Below are positions 10,801 to 18,791 of a stretch of DNA of 64,000 bases, one piece after another. The stretch's first letter is position 1. Every line of letters starts with the position of its first letter. Both the position numbers and the translations under genes were made by a program. Below the pieces are notes generated by a model. The model did not search any database. It saw only the letters and a program-made list of their open reading frames with translations, and was not told the DNA's origin. Source of the stretch: Mucilaginibacter gracilis (GTDB lineage Bacteria; Bacteroidota; Bacteroidia; Sphingobacteriales; Sphingobacteriaceae); NCBI RefSeq assembly GCF_003633615.1, contig NZ_RBKU01000001.1, positions 4,278,001-4,342,000 on the forward strand, given 5' to 3'.

Positions 10801-11446
10801 CGTTAAGGCGAGTCATGGCGGGCTTTAATACAATGCGCAAAGGGCTTTTAGCATCGCGGTTGATGTAAGTTTCCTGGCGCTGATAACCTACGTAGGTAGT
10901 TACCAATACCATCCCGGCGGGTGGTATATCCAGGGCAGTAAATTCGCCGTTATTATCGGCCACATAAGTTGTTTTTGTGCCTTTTACTGTTACAATGGCC
11001 CCGGGTAGGGTGCTTCCAAGGCTATCGGTAACTGTACACCTTACATCAACCGAAGCCGAAAAAACGTTTTTTATTTTATCGAACAGCCGGATCTCCTTAA
11101 TTACTATTTTTTTATTCTCTAAGGTATACGTGAGCTGCTGCCCGGCCAGCGAACTTTGAAGCGCCTCGTCAAGGGTAGCGTTAACCAAATCTACGGTAAC
11201 GGGTTTGGCCTTTAAAACAAGGTCAAGGTCAAAAAGAATATCGTAGCCGCTTTGCTGGCGGATATCTTTTAAAACGCTTTCTAACGGAGCGTTACGCTTA
11301 CTGATGGATATGCGCTGCGCCAGAGTGGCAGCACTAACCTGCATTAGCGTTAACATGAAGATTAAGGTTGCCCATCGCATAATACGTAGGAGTTTAATGA
11401 CGTACGGGTAAGGCACGACGCGTTGAATAGTATAAATTTTATACAT
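7835..11446 (-). CDS. SusC/RagA TonB-linked outer-membrane transporter with STN domain
   Basis: About 1203 residues from the ATG at 11446; a TTG seven codons upstream (11467) is possible but MYKIYTIQR is the usual start for this subclass. A long signal region (MRWATLIFMLTLMQVSAATLAQ) is followed by an STN domain (about 55-105, SVLKDIRQQSGYDILFD), the periplasmic signalling module that contacts FecR. Then come a carboxypeptidase-like beta domain (about 130-215), the TonB plug (about 220-350, with LIVVDGFPL and [22 protein letters not shown]) and the beta-barrel to the C-terminus, which ends in phenylalanine (SF). The STN plus the adjacent FecR and ECF sigma genes predict substrate-induced transcription of this operon through the sigma factor. 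Confidence 0.94.
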   Translation of the reverse strand: MYKIYTIQRVVPYPYVIKLLRIMRWATLIFMLTLMQVSAATLAQRISISKRNAPLESVLKDIRQQSGYDILFDLDLVLKAKPVTVDLVNATLDEALQSSLAGQQLTYTLENKKIVIKEIRLFDKIKNVFSASVDVRCTVTDSLGSTLPGAIVTVKGTKTTYVADNNGEFTALDIPPAGMVLVTTYVGYQRQETYINRDAKSPLRIVLKPAMTRLNEVSVVYDGYHKISKERAAGAYSSISHDEIQAMPAVNLMSRLEGKLPGVNFDVRSNYLQVRGINDYSENSAVLIVVDGFPLISPSDQPRLTNLTGNVTGNAVIGNLNPDDIEQITVLKDASATSIWGSRGANGVIVIETRKGKKGLPVINANYTLGVSQRPNFNNLKWMNSAQYIDMEQDLVNRGMLTDPASVSSGSAMYTANNSDATEWMYRVKRGTATAGQRDAALAELSTHSSLEQINKYLLQNAVSNQANISVSGGADNTIYSVSGNYTKDQPFYKGNWAENMILNSNTSSDVFNKTLTIRTGLNYRYSNSTYNGAAVDALSTTTTSLRPYDNLVDDNGNHIQRTIIFRQSIGDGLVSQGYLPFGYNAIDELNYSNTVSKTNSIRLSAGINGKITRDLNADVSFMSQRQFGSNVTINELNSYANRIQLNTYTVVNNGKLSYGIPYGGTYYEENPTAYDTDVRGQLNFDHSWKEGHQVTALAGTEIRETGTSTTTSTRYGYNQDSNSIGVFSPNASIPTFYGYSTTLSNNLSGISATRRRYLSYYANAGYSFLDKYFATGSVRFDDATMVGIDPSVRAKPFWSAGFRWNATKEDFFSKVSWLSKLAVRLTVGTAGTVPTVGSNITVLSVSSQSDSRTGLTTATIGTPANSTLRWSTTRQINFGTDFGLFKNRLIGSFDIYTKKTVDIPVNQVYNPTYGWSYLTFNTATMAGHGIDLGLTGDVIRMRKFKWSSTFNFTYATNKITDAHYINETANILAGGTYIEGLPVGALFVYKWAGLDNKGQSQVYDRNNNIVSSTTSISNFTRADLKYAGVTYAPYTGGFFNTFNYGPFSATAQITYYFGSVFTKPSVTTNNYATNNSTFYGSIGKVEDIAYRWRKPGDEATTNIPGITNSSYNSIFRYQNSDLLVEKGDHLRLQQVSLAYTVPAKYIPRSIFKSLSLSANIQNLGIIWRANKDHLDPLYTNSSGNYSNLPPALSYLIGVNASF

Positions 11447-11599
11447 TTGTAATGTTTGGTAATGCAAATCGCGGTTGTTTCGAAGCGCGTGCGATTTACA
11501 GGTTAACTATTAATGAAAATTATTTAGGATTTGCCAAACTTTAAGGCCAGGAGTGTTTAATCACTTTTGGCTTTTTTTGTTATGGCTAGAGGGCAAGTA

Positions 11600-12832
11600 C
11601 TACTCTGTAACCATAATCCTCCTTCCTGTAATAATAAAATGAACTTTTCCGGTGCCTTCCATCATGTCGAGCACTTCAGAAATGTTTTTCTTTCGCGAAA
11701 TCCAGCCTCCAAGCATCAGCTGTTTTGGTGCCGATTCTGCGTAATCAATATCTACGTCATACCAGCGTGCAACCTTGCGCAGGGCACTCCTGATATCTTC
11801 CCTAAATACAAAATCATCGTTTTTCCAGGCTATAGCTGCTTCAATATCGGCCTGGCCTACATTAAACTTACCGTTTCCTGAACTCAACTCCTGGCCCGGG
11901 CTGAGCAGTGCTTCGCGGCCGCCTGTTATATTGGCGTTTGAAACTTTAATGCTACCCTCGAGCAAAGTAGTTTTGCTAAGAGGCTCGTCATCATAACAAT
12001 TAACATTAAAATGCGTACCTAATACCTCAATCTTTTGCGTTTTATTGGGGTTGGTAGCCGATGTTGTTTGCACAATAAAAGGTACCCTTTTGTTGGTTCC
12101 CTTTAAGGTAACATGGGCAACTTCAAAATAAGCTTCGCCGGTTAACTCAACCTCCCTTGTTTTCTCATCAAAAACAGAAGGGTAACGTAATGATGATACC
12201 GAGTTTAGCCATACTTTGGTACCATCGGGCAGAACGATCATGTACCGGCCTTTTACAGGTGTTTGGATGGTATTGATATCAGGTGCGTTTCCCTGGCCGT
12301 TAAGGTTTTCGGCAGGCTGATAAATAACCTGGCCATCGGCCATTTTAGATATCTGAGTTCCGTTTTGTACGGCTAATGTTCCGTTTTGGGCATTGGTAAG
12401 GTCAATCTTTGTTCCGTTAGCTAAAATGAGTATGGCTTTATTGCCACCAGGTTTAACATCGTTGGATTTGTTGATGGAATAAGCTATGGACTTGTTATTT
12501 TTTGAAATATAGAGATAAAGCCCGGTAGATAACACTACTAATAAGGAGGCTGCAACGGATAGCCGTTTAAACAAGGGCCTAACTTTACCGGTAATTTTTG
12601 TTTGCGCAGATATATTTTGTTGCAGCAATTTAAAACCTGCTTCTGCTTGCTGTTTCCGGGTTTCTTCGGTTAATAATATTACCAATACTTTAAGCTCCTG
12701 AATAGCTTTCTCATCTTCAGGATGCTCCAATAGCTGGTTTTGCCAATACTCCGTATCGTTTTGATTACTACCATTGCAATAATTTAAAAAGCTTTGGTCT
12801 TCCAGCAGGTATAAAAAATCTTTTGTATGCAT
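11600..12832 (-). CDS. FecR family anti-sigma factor
   Basis: 410 residues. A cytoplasmic N-terminal helical part (about 1-85) should bind the sigma factor. A single membrane helix (LSVAASLLVVLSTGLYLYI, about 90-110) leads to a periplasmic FecR beta domain (about 120-290, with LPDGTKVWLNSVSSLRYP and VELTGEAYFEVAH) and a C-terminal DUF4974-like domain (about 325-405). It lies between the sigma gene and susC, all on the minus strand, the classic arrangement in which the STN domain of SusC signals through FecR to release the sigma factor. A gap of about 150 bases before susC may hold the promoter driven by that sigma. Confidence 0.93.
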   Translation of the reverse strand: MHTKDFLYLLEDQSFLNYCNGSNQNDTEYWQNQLLEHPEDEKAIQELKVLVILLTEETRKQQAEAGFKLLQQNISAQTKITGKVRPLFKRLSVAASLLVVLSTGLYLYISKNNKSIAYSINKSNDVKPGGNKAILILANGTKIDLTNAQNGTLAVQNGTQISKMADGQVIYQPAENLNGQGNAPDINTIQTPVKGRYMIVLPDGTKVWLNSVSSLRYPSVFDEKTREVELTGEAYFEVAHVTLKGTNKRVPFIVQTTSATNPNKTQKIEVLGTHFNVNCYDDEPLSKTTLLEGSIKVSNANITGGREALLSPGQELSSGNGKFNVGQADIEAAIAWKNDDFVFREDIRSALRKVARWYDVDIDYAESAPKQLMLGGWISRKKNISEVLDMMEGTGKVHFIITGRRIMVTE

Positions 12833-12874
12833 TTTTATTGTGTACTAAACAATAGAGTGGCATCGGTTTGATTT

Positions 12875-13507
12875 TTACCAGAGATTTTTGAAAAAAAATA
12901 AAAAAAAGATGATACTTAATGATAAAAGACCTGAAATTAAGACCTTTTCTTTACTTAAATTAGCTTTTAAAGTATTTATAGCGTGAAATATGGTGTTGTA
13001 AGCGGTTCTAACGGATACATTATTAGTTGTTGAGATTTCATTGTATGATAATCCGAGGTAAAATTTCTGGTAAATCATTAATCTTTGCTTTGGCGGCAGC
13101 CGTTCTACGTAACTTTTAATGGTTTCGGCTACGCTTTCTTGCACGTTAGCCGTAATATGCTCGTATTCGGCAGACGGAACTGTAAGCAGTTCTGATATTT
13201 CCATAATATCAATCACATCTTCTTTCCCCGGCCCCCTTTTGCTCAATAGTTTATTGATGAAAAATGTAACCAGGTAATTGTGATGATTTCTTACAACGCG
13301 TAATTTCTCGGAATTTCCCCAGATATACAGAAAAAGATCACTTATCGCATCTTCGATGATAGGAGGGGCGAACCCCTTTTTTTTTCCTAAAAAATGAAAA
13401 TAATGATAATAGCCAATATAAAGATCATGAAATGCTTTAGAATCTTTATTTGTAATAAATTGTTCCCATTCTGGCAATAAGTCTTTTCCTTTTTTATCAT
13501 TTGCCAT
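12875..13507 (-). CDS. ECF sigma-70 factor with hydrophobic C-terminal tail
   Basis: 210 residues from the ATG at 13507; a TTG at 13522 would add five residues but a promoter-like TAAATTTG lies inside that extension. Region 2 covers about 22-90 (FHDLYIGYYHYFHFLG, IEDAISDLFLYIW) and region 4 about 125-180 (VERLPPKQRLMIYQKFYLGL then SYNEISTTNNVSVRTAYNT). After region 4 the protein ends in about 18 hydrophobic residues (ISGLLSLSIIFFLFFFKN), unusual for a soluble sigma factor. It should direct RNA polymerase to the SusC/SusD operon when FecR releases it. The next gene is the FecR anti-sigma factor, 42 bases downstream. Confidence 0.92.
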   Translation of the reverse strand: MANDKKGKDLLPEWEQFITNKDSKAFHDLYIGYYHYFHFLGKKKGFAPPIIEDAISDLFLYIWGNSEKLRVVRNHHNYLVTFFINKLLSKRGPGKEDVIDIMEISELLTVPSAEYEHITANVQESVAETIKSYVERLPPKQRLMIYQKFYLGLSYNEISTTNNVSVRTAYNTIFHAINTLKANLSKEKVLISGLLSLSIIFFLFFFKNLW

Positions 13508-13510
13508 TAA

Positions 13511-13518
13511 CAAATTTA
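13511..13518 (-). promoter_or_regulatory. Candidate -7 element TAAATTTG for the ECF sigma gene
   Basis: Read on the minus strand the bases spell TAAATTTG, a perfect match to the Bacteroidota -7 consensus TAnnTTTG. It ends three bases before the ATG at 13507, which would put the transcript start at or next to the start codon. No good -33 TTG at the expected distance was seen. Confidence 0.4.
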
Positions 13519-13522
13519 TCAA

Positions 13523-13900
13523 TTGTAATTTACATTACATTAATGTTTCATTAATATGTATAACAGTTTTACTAATTTAACTTAATTGATAATTAGCGGT
13601 AACGGGCTTGTATGGCGGCTTTACCGGTGGCCGGCATGCAATACCTGCATTTTTAAGCGTACCAATGCGTAATTTGAATGCACCAGGTGTAAAAGAAAAG
13701 ATAGGTTGAAAATTAATCCCAGGCAATAAATTTAACGCACTATATTTTGCCACTGACCTTAAAAGCGGCAGATGTTAAAAATTGAATGTAACATTTGTAA
13801 CCGTCGCAAAAGCTTATTCCGAAGACCTTTATGCTATTATTTAATACAGCCATTAGCAAAATGGGAACGACATCTGTTAAACTCTTAAAAAAAATAAACC
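13523..13900. other. Divergent intergenic region, no gene seen
   Basis: About 380 AT-rich bases between the divergent sigma and rhodanese genes. I see no open reading frame worth calling and no convincing hairpin; it must carry promoters for both sides. Confidence 0.6.
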
Positions 13901-14215
13901 ATGAATATATTTAAGCAATTATTCGGTGCATCGGATGAGCCTGATCTGCAAACTATTATCAAAGAAGGTGCTTTTTTGGTAGATGTGCGTAACCCCTCAG
14001 AATTTGCGGGAGGCCATGTTAAGGGTTCGGTAAACATCCCCTTGGACCAGATAGTAACACAGTTATCAAAATTTAAGAACAAAAAAAACATTGTGGTTTT
14101 TTGCCAAAGCGGCGGACGCAGTATGATGGCCAAATCAATTTTAACCAAAAGCGGAATTGATAACGTTATTAACGGGAAAACCTGGGAACAGGTTAACCGG
14201 TTTGTGAACCAATAA
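13901..14215 (+). CDS. Single-domain rhodanese-like protein
   Basis: 104 residues, no signal peptide, so cytoplasmic. It is one rhodanese domain: the CH2A-like start FLVDVRNPSEFAGGHVKGS, then the active-site loop CQSGGRS with Cys68, which carries persulfide sulfur in this family. The likely role is sulfur transfer or persulfide handling. It is followed 56 bases later by a Crp/Fnr regulator on the same strand, a pairing that suggests redox or sulfur stress control, but no target is visible here. An antisense frame over the whole gene is a shadow. Confidence 0.92.
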   Translation: MNIFKQLFGASDEPDLQTIIKEGAFLVDVRNPSEFAGGHVKGSVNIPLDQIVTQLSKFKNKKNIVVFCQSGGRSMMAKSILTKSGIDNVINGKTWEQVNRFVNQ

Positions 14216-14271
14216 CCGGAGCGCTGAACCAACCTGGCCGCTAAGTATGAAAATACTGTTAACTTAGCCCT

Positions 14272-14907
14272 ATGGATGTCTTACAAGGATTTGGAGCAAC
14301 TTTTGAGCCTGCTTTGATTGTAGAAATTAACGAGTTTGGTGAATTACGGTCTTTTAAAGACGGGGATATTATTATGGATTATGGAAAGTATATCCGTATG
14401 ATGCCCCTGGTATTGAAAGGTACTTTAAAAGTGCTAAAAAAAGACGACAATGGTAATGAGATTTTACTGTACTACTTGTCTAGCAGTGAAACCTGCTCCA
14501 TGGCTTACAGTTGTTGCCTGGAGGAAAAGAAAAGCGAAGTTAAAGCCACAGCCGAAGGCGACCTTACCATTGTTGCCATACCGCATAATAAACTGGATGA
14601 ATGGTTATGCAAATATCCGAGCTGGAAAAACTACATTATGCGTAGTTTTAACGAGCGTTTTTCTGAAATGCTAAAGTCCATCGAAAGCATTGCGTTTTAT
14701 AAGTTGGATGACAGGCTCATCGCTTATTTGAAAGAAAAGCAACGGCTTTCGGGTTCAAGCGTTATCAAAGCATCACATTACCAGATCGCGGATGAACTGG
14801 CTACTTCGAGAGTAGTAATATCACGTTTGCTCAAAATATTAGAGAACAACGGAAAGATTTTATTATATCGCAATGAGATCAAGCTGCTCAACAGCTTTGA
14901 TATGTAG
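14272..14907 (+). CDS. Crp/Fnr family transcriptional regulator
   Basis: 211 residues. An N-terminal cyclic-nucleotide-binding-like beta barrel (about 20-120: FKDGDIIMDYGKYIRMMPLVL, with LLYYLSSSETCSMAYSCCLEE) is joined by a long helix to a winged helix (about 145-208: HYQIADELATSRVVISRLLKIL). It contains several cysteines in SETCSMAYSCCLEE, a feature of Bacteroidota members that sense redox state, but no N-terminal iron-sulfur cluster motif of Fnr. It probably regulates the adjacent rhodanese gene or a wider redox set. A hairpin terminator follows. Confidence 0.92.
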   Translation: MDVLQGFGATFEPALIVEINEFGELRSFKDGDIIMDYGKYIRMMPLVLKGTLKVLKKDDNGNEILLYYLSSSETCSMAYSCCLEEKKSEVKATAEGDLTIVAIPHNKLDEWLCKYPSWKNYIMRSFNERFSEMLKSIESIAFYKLDDRLIAYLKEKQRLSGSSVIKASHYQIADELATSRVVISRLLKILENNGKILLYRNEIKLLNSFDM

Positions 14908-14929
14908 TGTGTTTTTTTTAATCTGTTTA

Positions 14930-14958
14930 AAAAACGGCGGAATGGCCGTTGTTTTTTT
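14930..14958 (+). terminator. Rho-independent terminator after the Crp/Fnr gene
   Basis: Stem AACGGC / GCCGTT with loop GGAATG, followed by a run of seven T after a G. It begins 23 bases after the stop codon. Confidence 0.75.
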
Positions 14959-15086
14959 CTGCTGCAATAGCTTTATTACATAATGCGCCAGCTTACCAAA
15001 TGTGTAAGGCTGCAATTAATAGATATGCTGTAATGTTAAGTTAAACGCTTGCAGAAAGAAACAGAAGTGTAACCCCATTGCACCCT

Positions 15087-15124
15087 GGATGGGTATCGCC
15101 GCCCATTCTGGTCTATACCCATCC
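15087..15124. repeat. 10-bp inverted repeat upstream of PUL
   Basis: GGATGGGTAT and ATACCCATCC form a perfect 10-base-pair stem with an 18-base loop. It is not followed by a T-run, so it may be an operator or an RNA hairpin rather than a terminator. Confidence 0.5.
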
Positions 15125-15263
15125 TGTTACCACAAAAAAGTATGTTAAACTAACATGTAAAAGGCGTGCTAATACACCTTTAAAACACAAAAAATGAGCA
15201 AAAAAACTTTGCTTTCTACTCCCTTTTTTATCCTCTAATTATAAAGTACTTTTTAGGTACCTA

Positions 15264-15295
15264 GGTCAATATAACTGAATAGTCGGTCAATATAA
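15264..15295 (+). promoter_or_regulatory. Direct repeats GGTCAATATAA, candidate activator site of the PUL
   Basis: The 11-mer GGTCAATATAA occurs at 15264-15274 and again at 15285-15295. The start-to-start distance is 21 bases, two helical turns, so both copies face the same side of DNA. HTCS and AraC-type activators in Bacteroidota bind spaced direct repeats in front of susC, and this PUL encodes both. The assignment of a regulator is inference. Confidence 0.5.
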
Positions 15296-15302
15296 ATAGA
15301 TG

Positions 15303-15329
15303 TTGAGCTATCTTTTTTCAAGACATTTG
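15303..15329 (+). promoter_or_regulatory. Weak Bacteroidota-type promoter for the PUL susC
   Basis: TTG at 15303-15305 and GACATTTG at 15322-15329 (one mismatch to TAnnTTTG) with a 16-base spacer. The direct repeats end eight bases upstream, a layout expected for an activated promoter. Sub-consensus, so only a candidate. Confidence 0.35.
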
Positions 15330-15444
15330 AAAAATAAACTTAAATGAAGTTTGGTGTTCGTAATAAATTGCGAACATACCCGCCTGCTTCGTTGCTCTGA
15401 GATAAACCATTTATAACACCATACTAACCTAATTTATCTAAATT

Positions 15445-18400
15445 ATGCTCAAATTATTTACAAAATTTTTAATGAGGCATGGCAAAACTTCAACCAGGTA
15501 TTTGCTTATGCTGATGGCGCTTGTTTTAATTGATAACTCAAAAACACTAGCCCAGGCAAAGCCTATCAAAATTACAGGCACCGTAACCGACAGCCACGGC
15601 GAAACGGTGATTGGTGCAACGGTAAAAGTAAAAGGAACAACCAATGCAACCGTTACCGATGTTAAAGGTAAGTATACCATAAACGTTGCAGACAGCCGCT
15701 CGGTATTAGTTTTTAGTTTTATAGGTTATATTGCTCAGGAAATAACTGTAGGTACACAAACCGTAATAAATGCCAGGTTCAATGATAACTCTACAAGCTT
15801 AAACGAGGTTGTGGTTGTAGGCTATGGCCAGGTTAACCGTCGTGATCTCACAGGCTCTGTAAGCTCGGTAAATGTAACCGACCTGAATAAAGCACCTGTG
15901 AAATCGTTCGACGATGCTTTGGCCGGCAGGGTTGCTGGCGTTCAGGTTACTTCGCCCGATGGGCAGCCTGGAGCTTCGCCGGCAATTATTATACGGGGCG
16001 GTAATTCGGTAACACAAGATAACTCACCCTTGTATGTTATTGACGGTTTCCCGATAGAAAATTACAACAATAACTCCATCAGTCCCTCAGATATCGAATC
16101 GATCGATATTCTAAAAGACGCATCTTCAACGGCTATCTACGGTGCACGCGGAGCAAATGGCGTTATTATAATTACCACAAAAAAAGGAAAAACCGGGCCA
16201 CCTGTTATCACTTATGATAACTACTATGGTGTTCAATCGAATATCAACAGGCAAAACGTGATGGATCCGTACAATTACGTGAAATATGTTTTAGAAACAG
16301 ATTCGGTATTGGCCACAAATTTGACACAGGATTACACTTTCTATAACATCCAAAATGCAACCTACAATCCAACCGGAACATTATCATTAAATGATTATTT
16401 AAATCAACCCGCAATTGATTGGCAGTCGCAAGTGTTCCGTAAAGCTGCTATGCAAAGTCATGTTGTAGCACTAAGAGGTGGAACAAAAGATACCAAGTAT
16501 ACCGTTACCGGCTCTTACCTGGGCCAGGATGGTACCGTTATAGGTTCGGGGTTTAAACGTTATCAGGGCCGCGTAACGCTTGATCAAAATATAAACGAAA
16601 AGTTTAAAGTAGGTTTAAATACCAATTATAGTTACATAGTAACCAATGGCAACCAGGTTGGAGGTACTTTTACAACAGCCGATCCGCTGCTTATTAGTAC
16701 CTGGAGATACCGCCCCGTTGTACCTCCGGGAACAGACCCGAATGCTATTTTAACACAGGCACAAGACGGTGCTGTTATAACCTCAACCAATTACGAGTGG
16801 AACCCTGTTTTAACGGCCACCAACGAAATCAGGAACCGGTCAACTAACTTATTAACAGCAAACACCTATCTGGATTATAACTTTATTCCCGAATTAAGGC
16901 TGCGGGTTTCGGGCGGCTTAAATTCAAGTATGCTGGAGTACGATCAGTTTAACACGTCACAATCACGTCTGGGGAGTCCTGCTAGTACGCTAGGGAGCGG
17001 CGGGCCTAACGGCTCGGTGAGCAATTATTCTATCGTTAATTTGCTGAACGAAAATACACTTACGTATACCAAGGTTTTTGCCCGAAAAAACAATGTAAAT
17101 GCATTGGTTGGTTTTTCGATGGGTAAAAACATCACCTCGTCAAACTCTTTTTCGGCACTTGGCGTTCCTAACGAAAGTTTAGGGGTTAGTGGCCTGGCAC
17201 AAGGTACACCCGGAACCATTACAACTAACAAATCCAGCAACACGCTGGCATCATTTTTAGCGCGGATAAATTATAGCTACGATTCGAGGTATTTGGCTAC
17301 GGCAAGCTTTAGGGCCGATGGTTCTTCAAAATTTATTGGCGATAATATATGGGGCTATTTTCCATCCGGATCGTTGGCATGGCATCTTAGTCAGGAGAGT
17401 TTCCTTAAGAAGAATAAAATAATATCGGATGCTAAAGTACGCTCAAGCTATGGCATTACCGGTAACAATAGGGTTTCGGATACGGCGCCATATGGCCTTT
17501 TGGGTGTGGGCTCAATATCTGGCGGCGTTGCCGGTGCTTACGCTGCAAACAATACATTAATAAACGGAGCCTATCCGTTAAACCTTGCTAATCCTAATTT
17601 GAAATGGGAAAGCACCGCCGAAACCGATTTTGGTTTAGATATTGGCTTTTTAAACCAGCGCATTACGCTAACTGCCGATGTATACAATAAAACAACCACC
17701 GATTTGTTGTTAAACGCTTCTTTACCAGGTTCGTCAGGGTATTTAAGTACTTATGAGAACATTGGGTCGGTGCAAAACAGAGGGCTTGAGTTTGCTATAA
17801 CAACCGTGAACGTTAGCACAAAAAATATTACATGGAGCAGCTCCTTCAATATTTCTTTTAACCGCAATAAAGTTTTATCGCTCACATCGGGCCAAACGTA
17901 CTTAAATACCATTGTTAAATGGGAATCGGGCAATACCATAGCCGCCAGCCCTGGCTTTGTTGCCCGCGTGGGGCAGCCTATAGGCATGTTTTATGGTTTG
18001 ACATCGGATGGTGTTTATCAAACATCTGATTTTGCTTCAACTGGCACAAATAATGTATTAAATGCCGGCGTACCTTATTATGGTACGGTAAACAAAACCG
18101 TTCAGCCGGGTTCATGGAAATATAAAGACTTGAATGGCGACGGTATTATAGACGTTAACGATGCCACAACCATAGGCAACCCCAATCCTAAATTTACGGG
18201 CGGTTTCTCTAACAATGTTTCTTACAAAGGTTTCGATTTAAACGTATTCTTTCAATTTAGTTACGGCAGCCAGATCATGAATGTTAACCGCATATTGATG
18301 GAAGGCGGAGGTGGTATTTCCAACGTGCAGGGCGCAAACCAGTTTGCCACTTACGCCGACCGCTGGACCACGACCAACCCGAGCAACCTTTACGCCCGCG

Positions 18401-18696
18401 CCGGCACTGGTGGTACCCAGCCCGCTTTTTATTCGTCAAGGGATGTGGAGGACGGTTCTTTCCTACGACTCAAAACAGTTAATTTGGGTTACCGGTTTAA
18501 CTCGGATTTTATTAAAAAAGCCGGAATGTCAAGTTTACGCTTGTACTTATCGGCTCAAAACCTATATACCTGGACTAAATACTCTGGTTTAGACCCCGAA
18601 GTGAGCTCTTTTTCATCGGCATTAACACCCGGTGTAGATTATTCGGCCTACCCGAGAGCTAAAGTTGTTACCCTCGGTTTAAACTTATCCTTATAA
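15445..18696 (+). CDS. SusC/RagA TonB-linked outer-membrane transporter of the PUL
   Basis: 1083 residues without an STN domain. The signal sequence (TSTRYLLMLMALVLIDNSKTLAQ) ends near residue 35. A carboxypeptidase-regulatory beta domain follows (about 40-115: ITGTVTDSHGETVIGATVKV), then the plug (about 120-240, LNEVVVVGYGQVNRRDLTGS, LYVIDGFPIENYN, STAIYGARGANGVIIITTKK) and a TonB-dependent barrel to the C-terminus. The lack of STN fits control by the HTCS downstream rather than by sigma/anti-sigma. It heads a cluster with susD, GH2, lyase and GH88, so it probably imports uronic-acid-containing oligosaccharides. Import specificity is inferred from neighbours. Confidence 0.95.
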   Translation: MLKLFTKFLMRHGKTSTRYLLMLMALVLIDNSKTLAQAKPIKITGTVTDSHGETVIGATVKVKGTTNATVTDVKGKYTINVADSRSVLVFSFIGYIAQEITVGTQTVINARFNDNSTSLNEVVVVGYGQVNRRDLTGSVSSVNVTDLNKAPVKSFDDALAGRVAGVQVTSPDGQPGASPAIIIRGGNSVTQDNSPLYVIDGFPIENYNNNSISPSDIESIDILKDASSTAIYGARGANGVIIITTKKGKTGPPVITYDNYYGVQSNINRQNVMDPYNYVKYVLETDSVLATNLTQDYTFYNIQNATYNPTGTLSLNDYLNQPAIDWQSQVFRKAAMQSHVVALRGGTKDTKYTVTGSYLGQDGTVIGSGFKRYQGRVTLDQNINEKFKVGLNTNYSYIVTNGNQVGGTFTTADPLLISTWRYRPVVPPGTDPNAILTQAQDGAVITSTNYEWNPVLTATNEIRNRSTNLLTANTYLDYNFIPELRLRVSGGLNSSMLEYDQFNTSQSRLGSPASTLGSGGPNGSVSNYSIVNLLNENTLTYTKVFARKNNVNALVGFSMGKNITSSNSFSALGVPNESLGVSGLAQGTPGTITTNKSSNTLASFLARINYSYDSRYLATASFRADGSSKFIGDNIWGYFPSGSLAWHLSQESFLKKNKIISDAKVRSSYGITGNNRVSDTAPYGLLGVGSISGGVAGAYAANNTLINGAYPLNLANPNLKWESTAETDFGLDIGFLNQRITLTADVYNKTTTDLLLNASLPGSSGYLSTYENIGSVQNRGLEFAITTVNVSTKNITWSSSFNISFNRNKVLSLTSGQTYLNTIVKWESGNTIAASPGFVARVGQPIGMFYGLTSDGVYQTSDFASTGTNNVLNAGVPYYGTVNKTVQPGSWKYKDLNGDGIIDVNDATTIGNPNPKFTGGFSNNVSYKGFDLNVFFQFSYGSQIMNVNRILMEGGGGISNVQGANQFATYADRWTTTNPSNLYARAGTGGTQPAFYSSRDVEDGSFLRLKTVNLGYRFNSDFIKKAGMSSLRLYLSAQNLYTWTKYSGLDPEVSSFSSALTPGVDYSAYPRAKVVTLGLNLSL

Positions 18697-18791
18697 ACTT
18701 ATAAAGCATAGTATTCGCTAAACAACATTCATCATCATTTTTCAAAAAAGCAACTTGAAAACAGTGATCTGTTAAAGCAAAAAATAAAATC

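Larger units (their letters stand above)
14959..15444. other. Long leader region upstream of the PUL
   Basis: Nearly 500 bases without a gene in front of susC. It holds an inverted repeat at 15087-15124, a pair of 11-base direct repeats at 15264-15295 and a weak promoter match at 15303-15329, all listed separately. The remainder shows nothing I can name. Confidence 0.7.
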
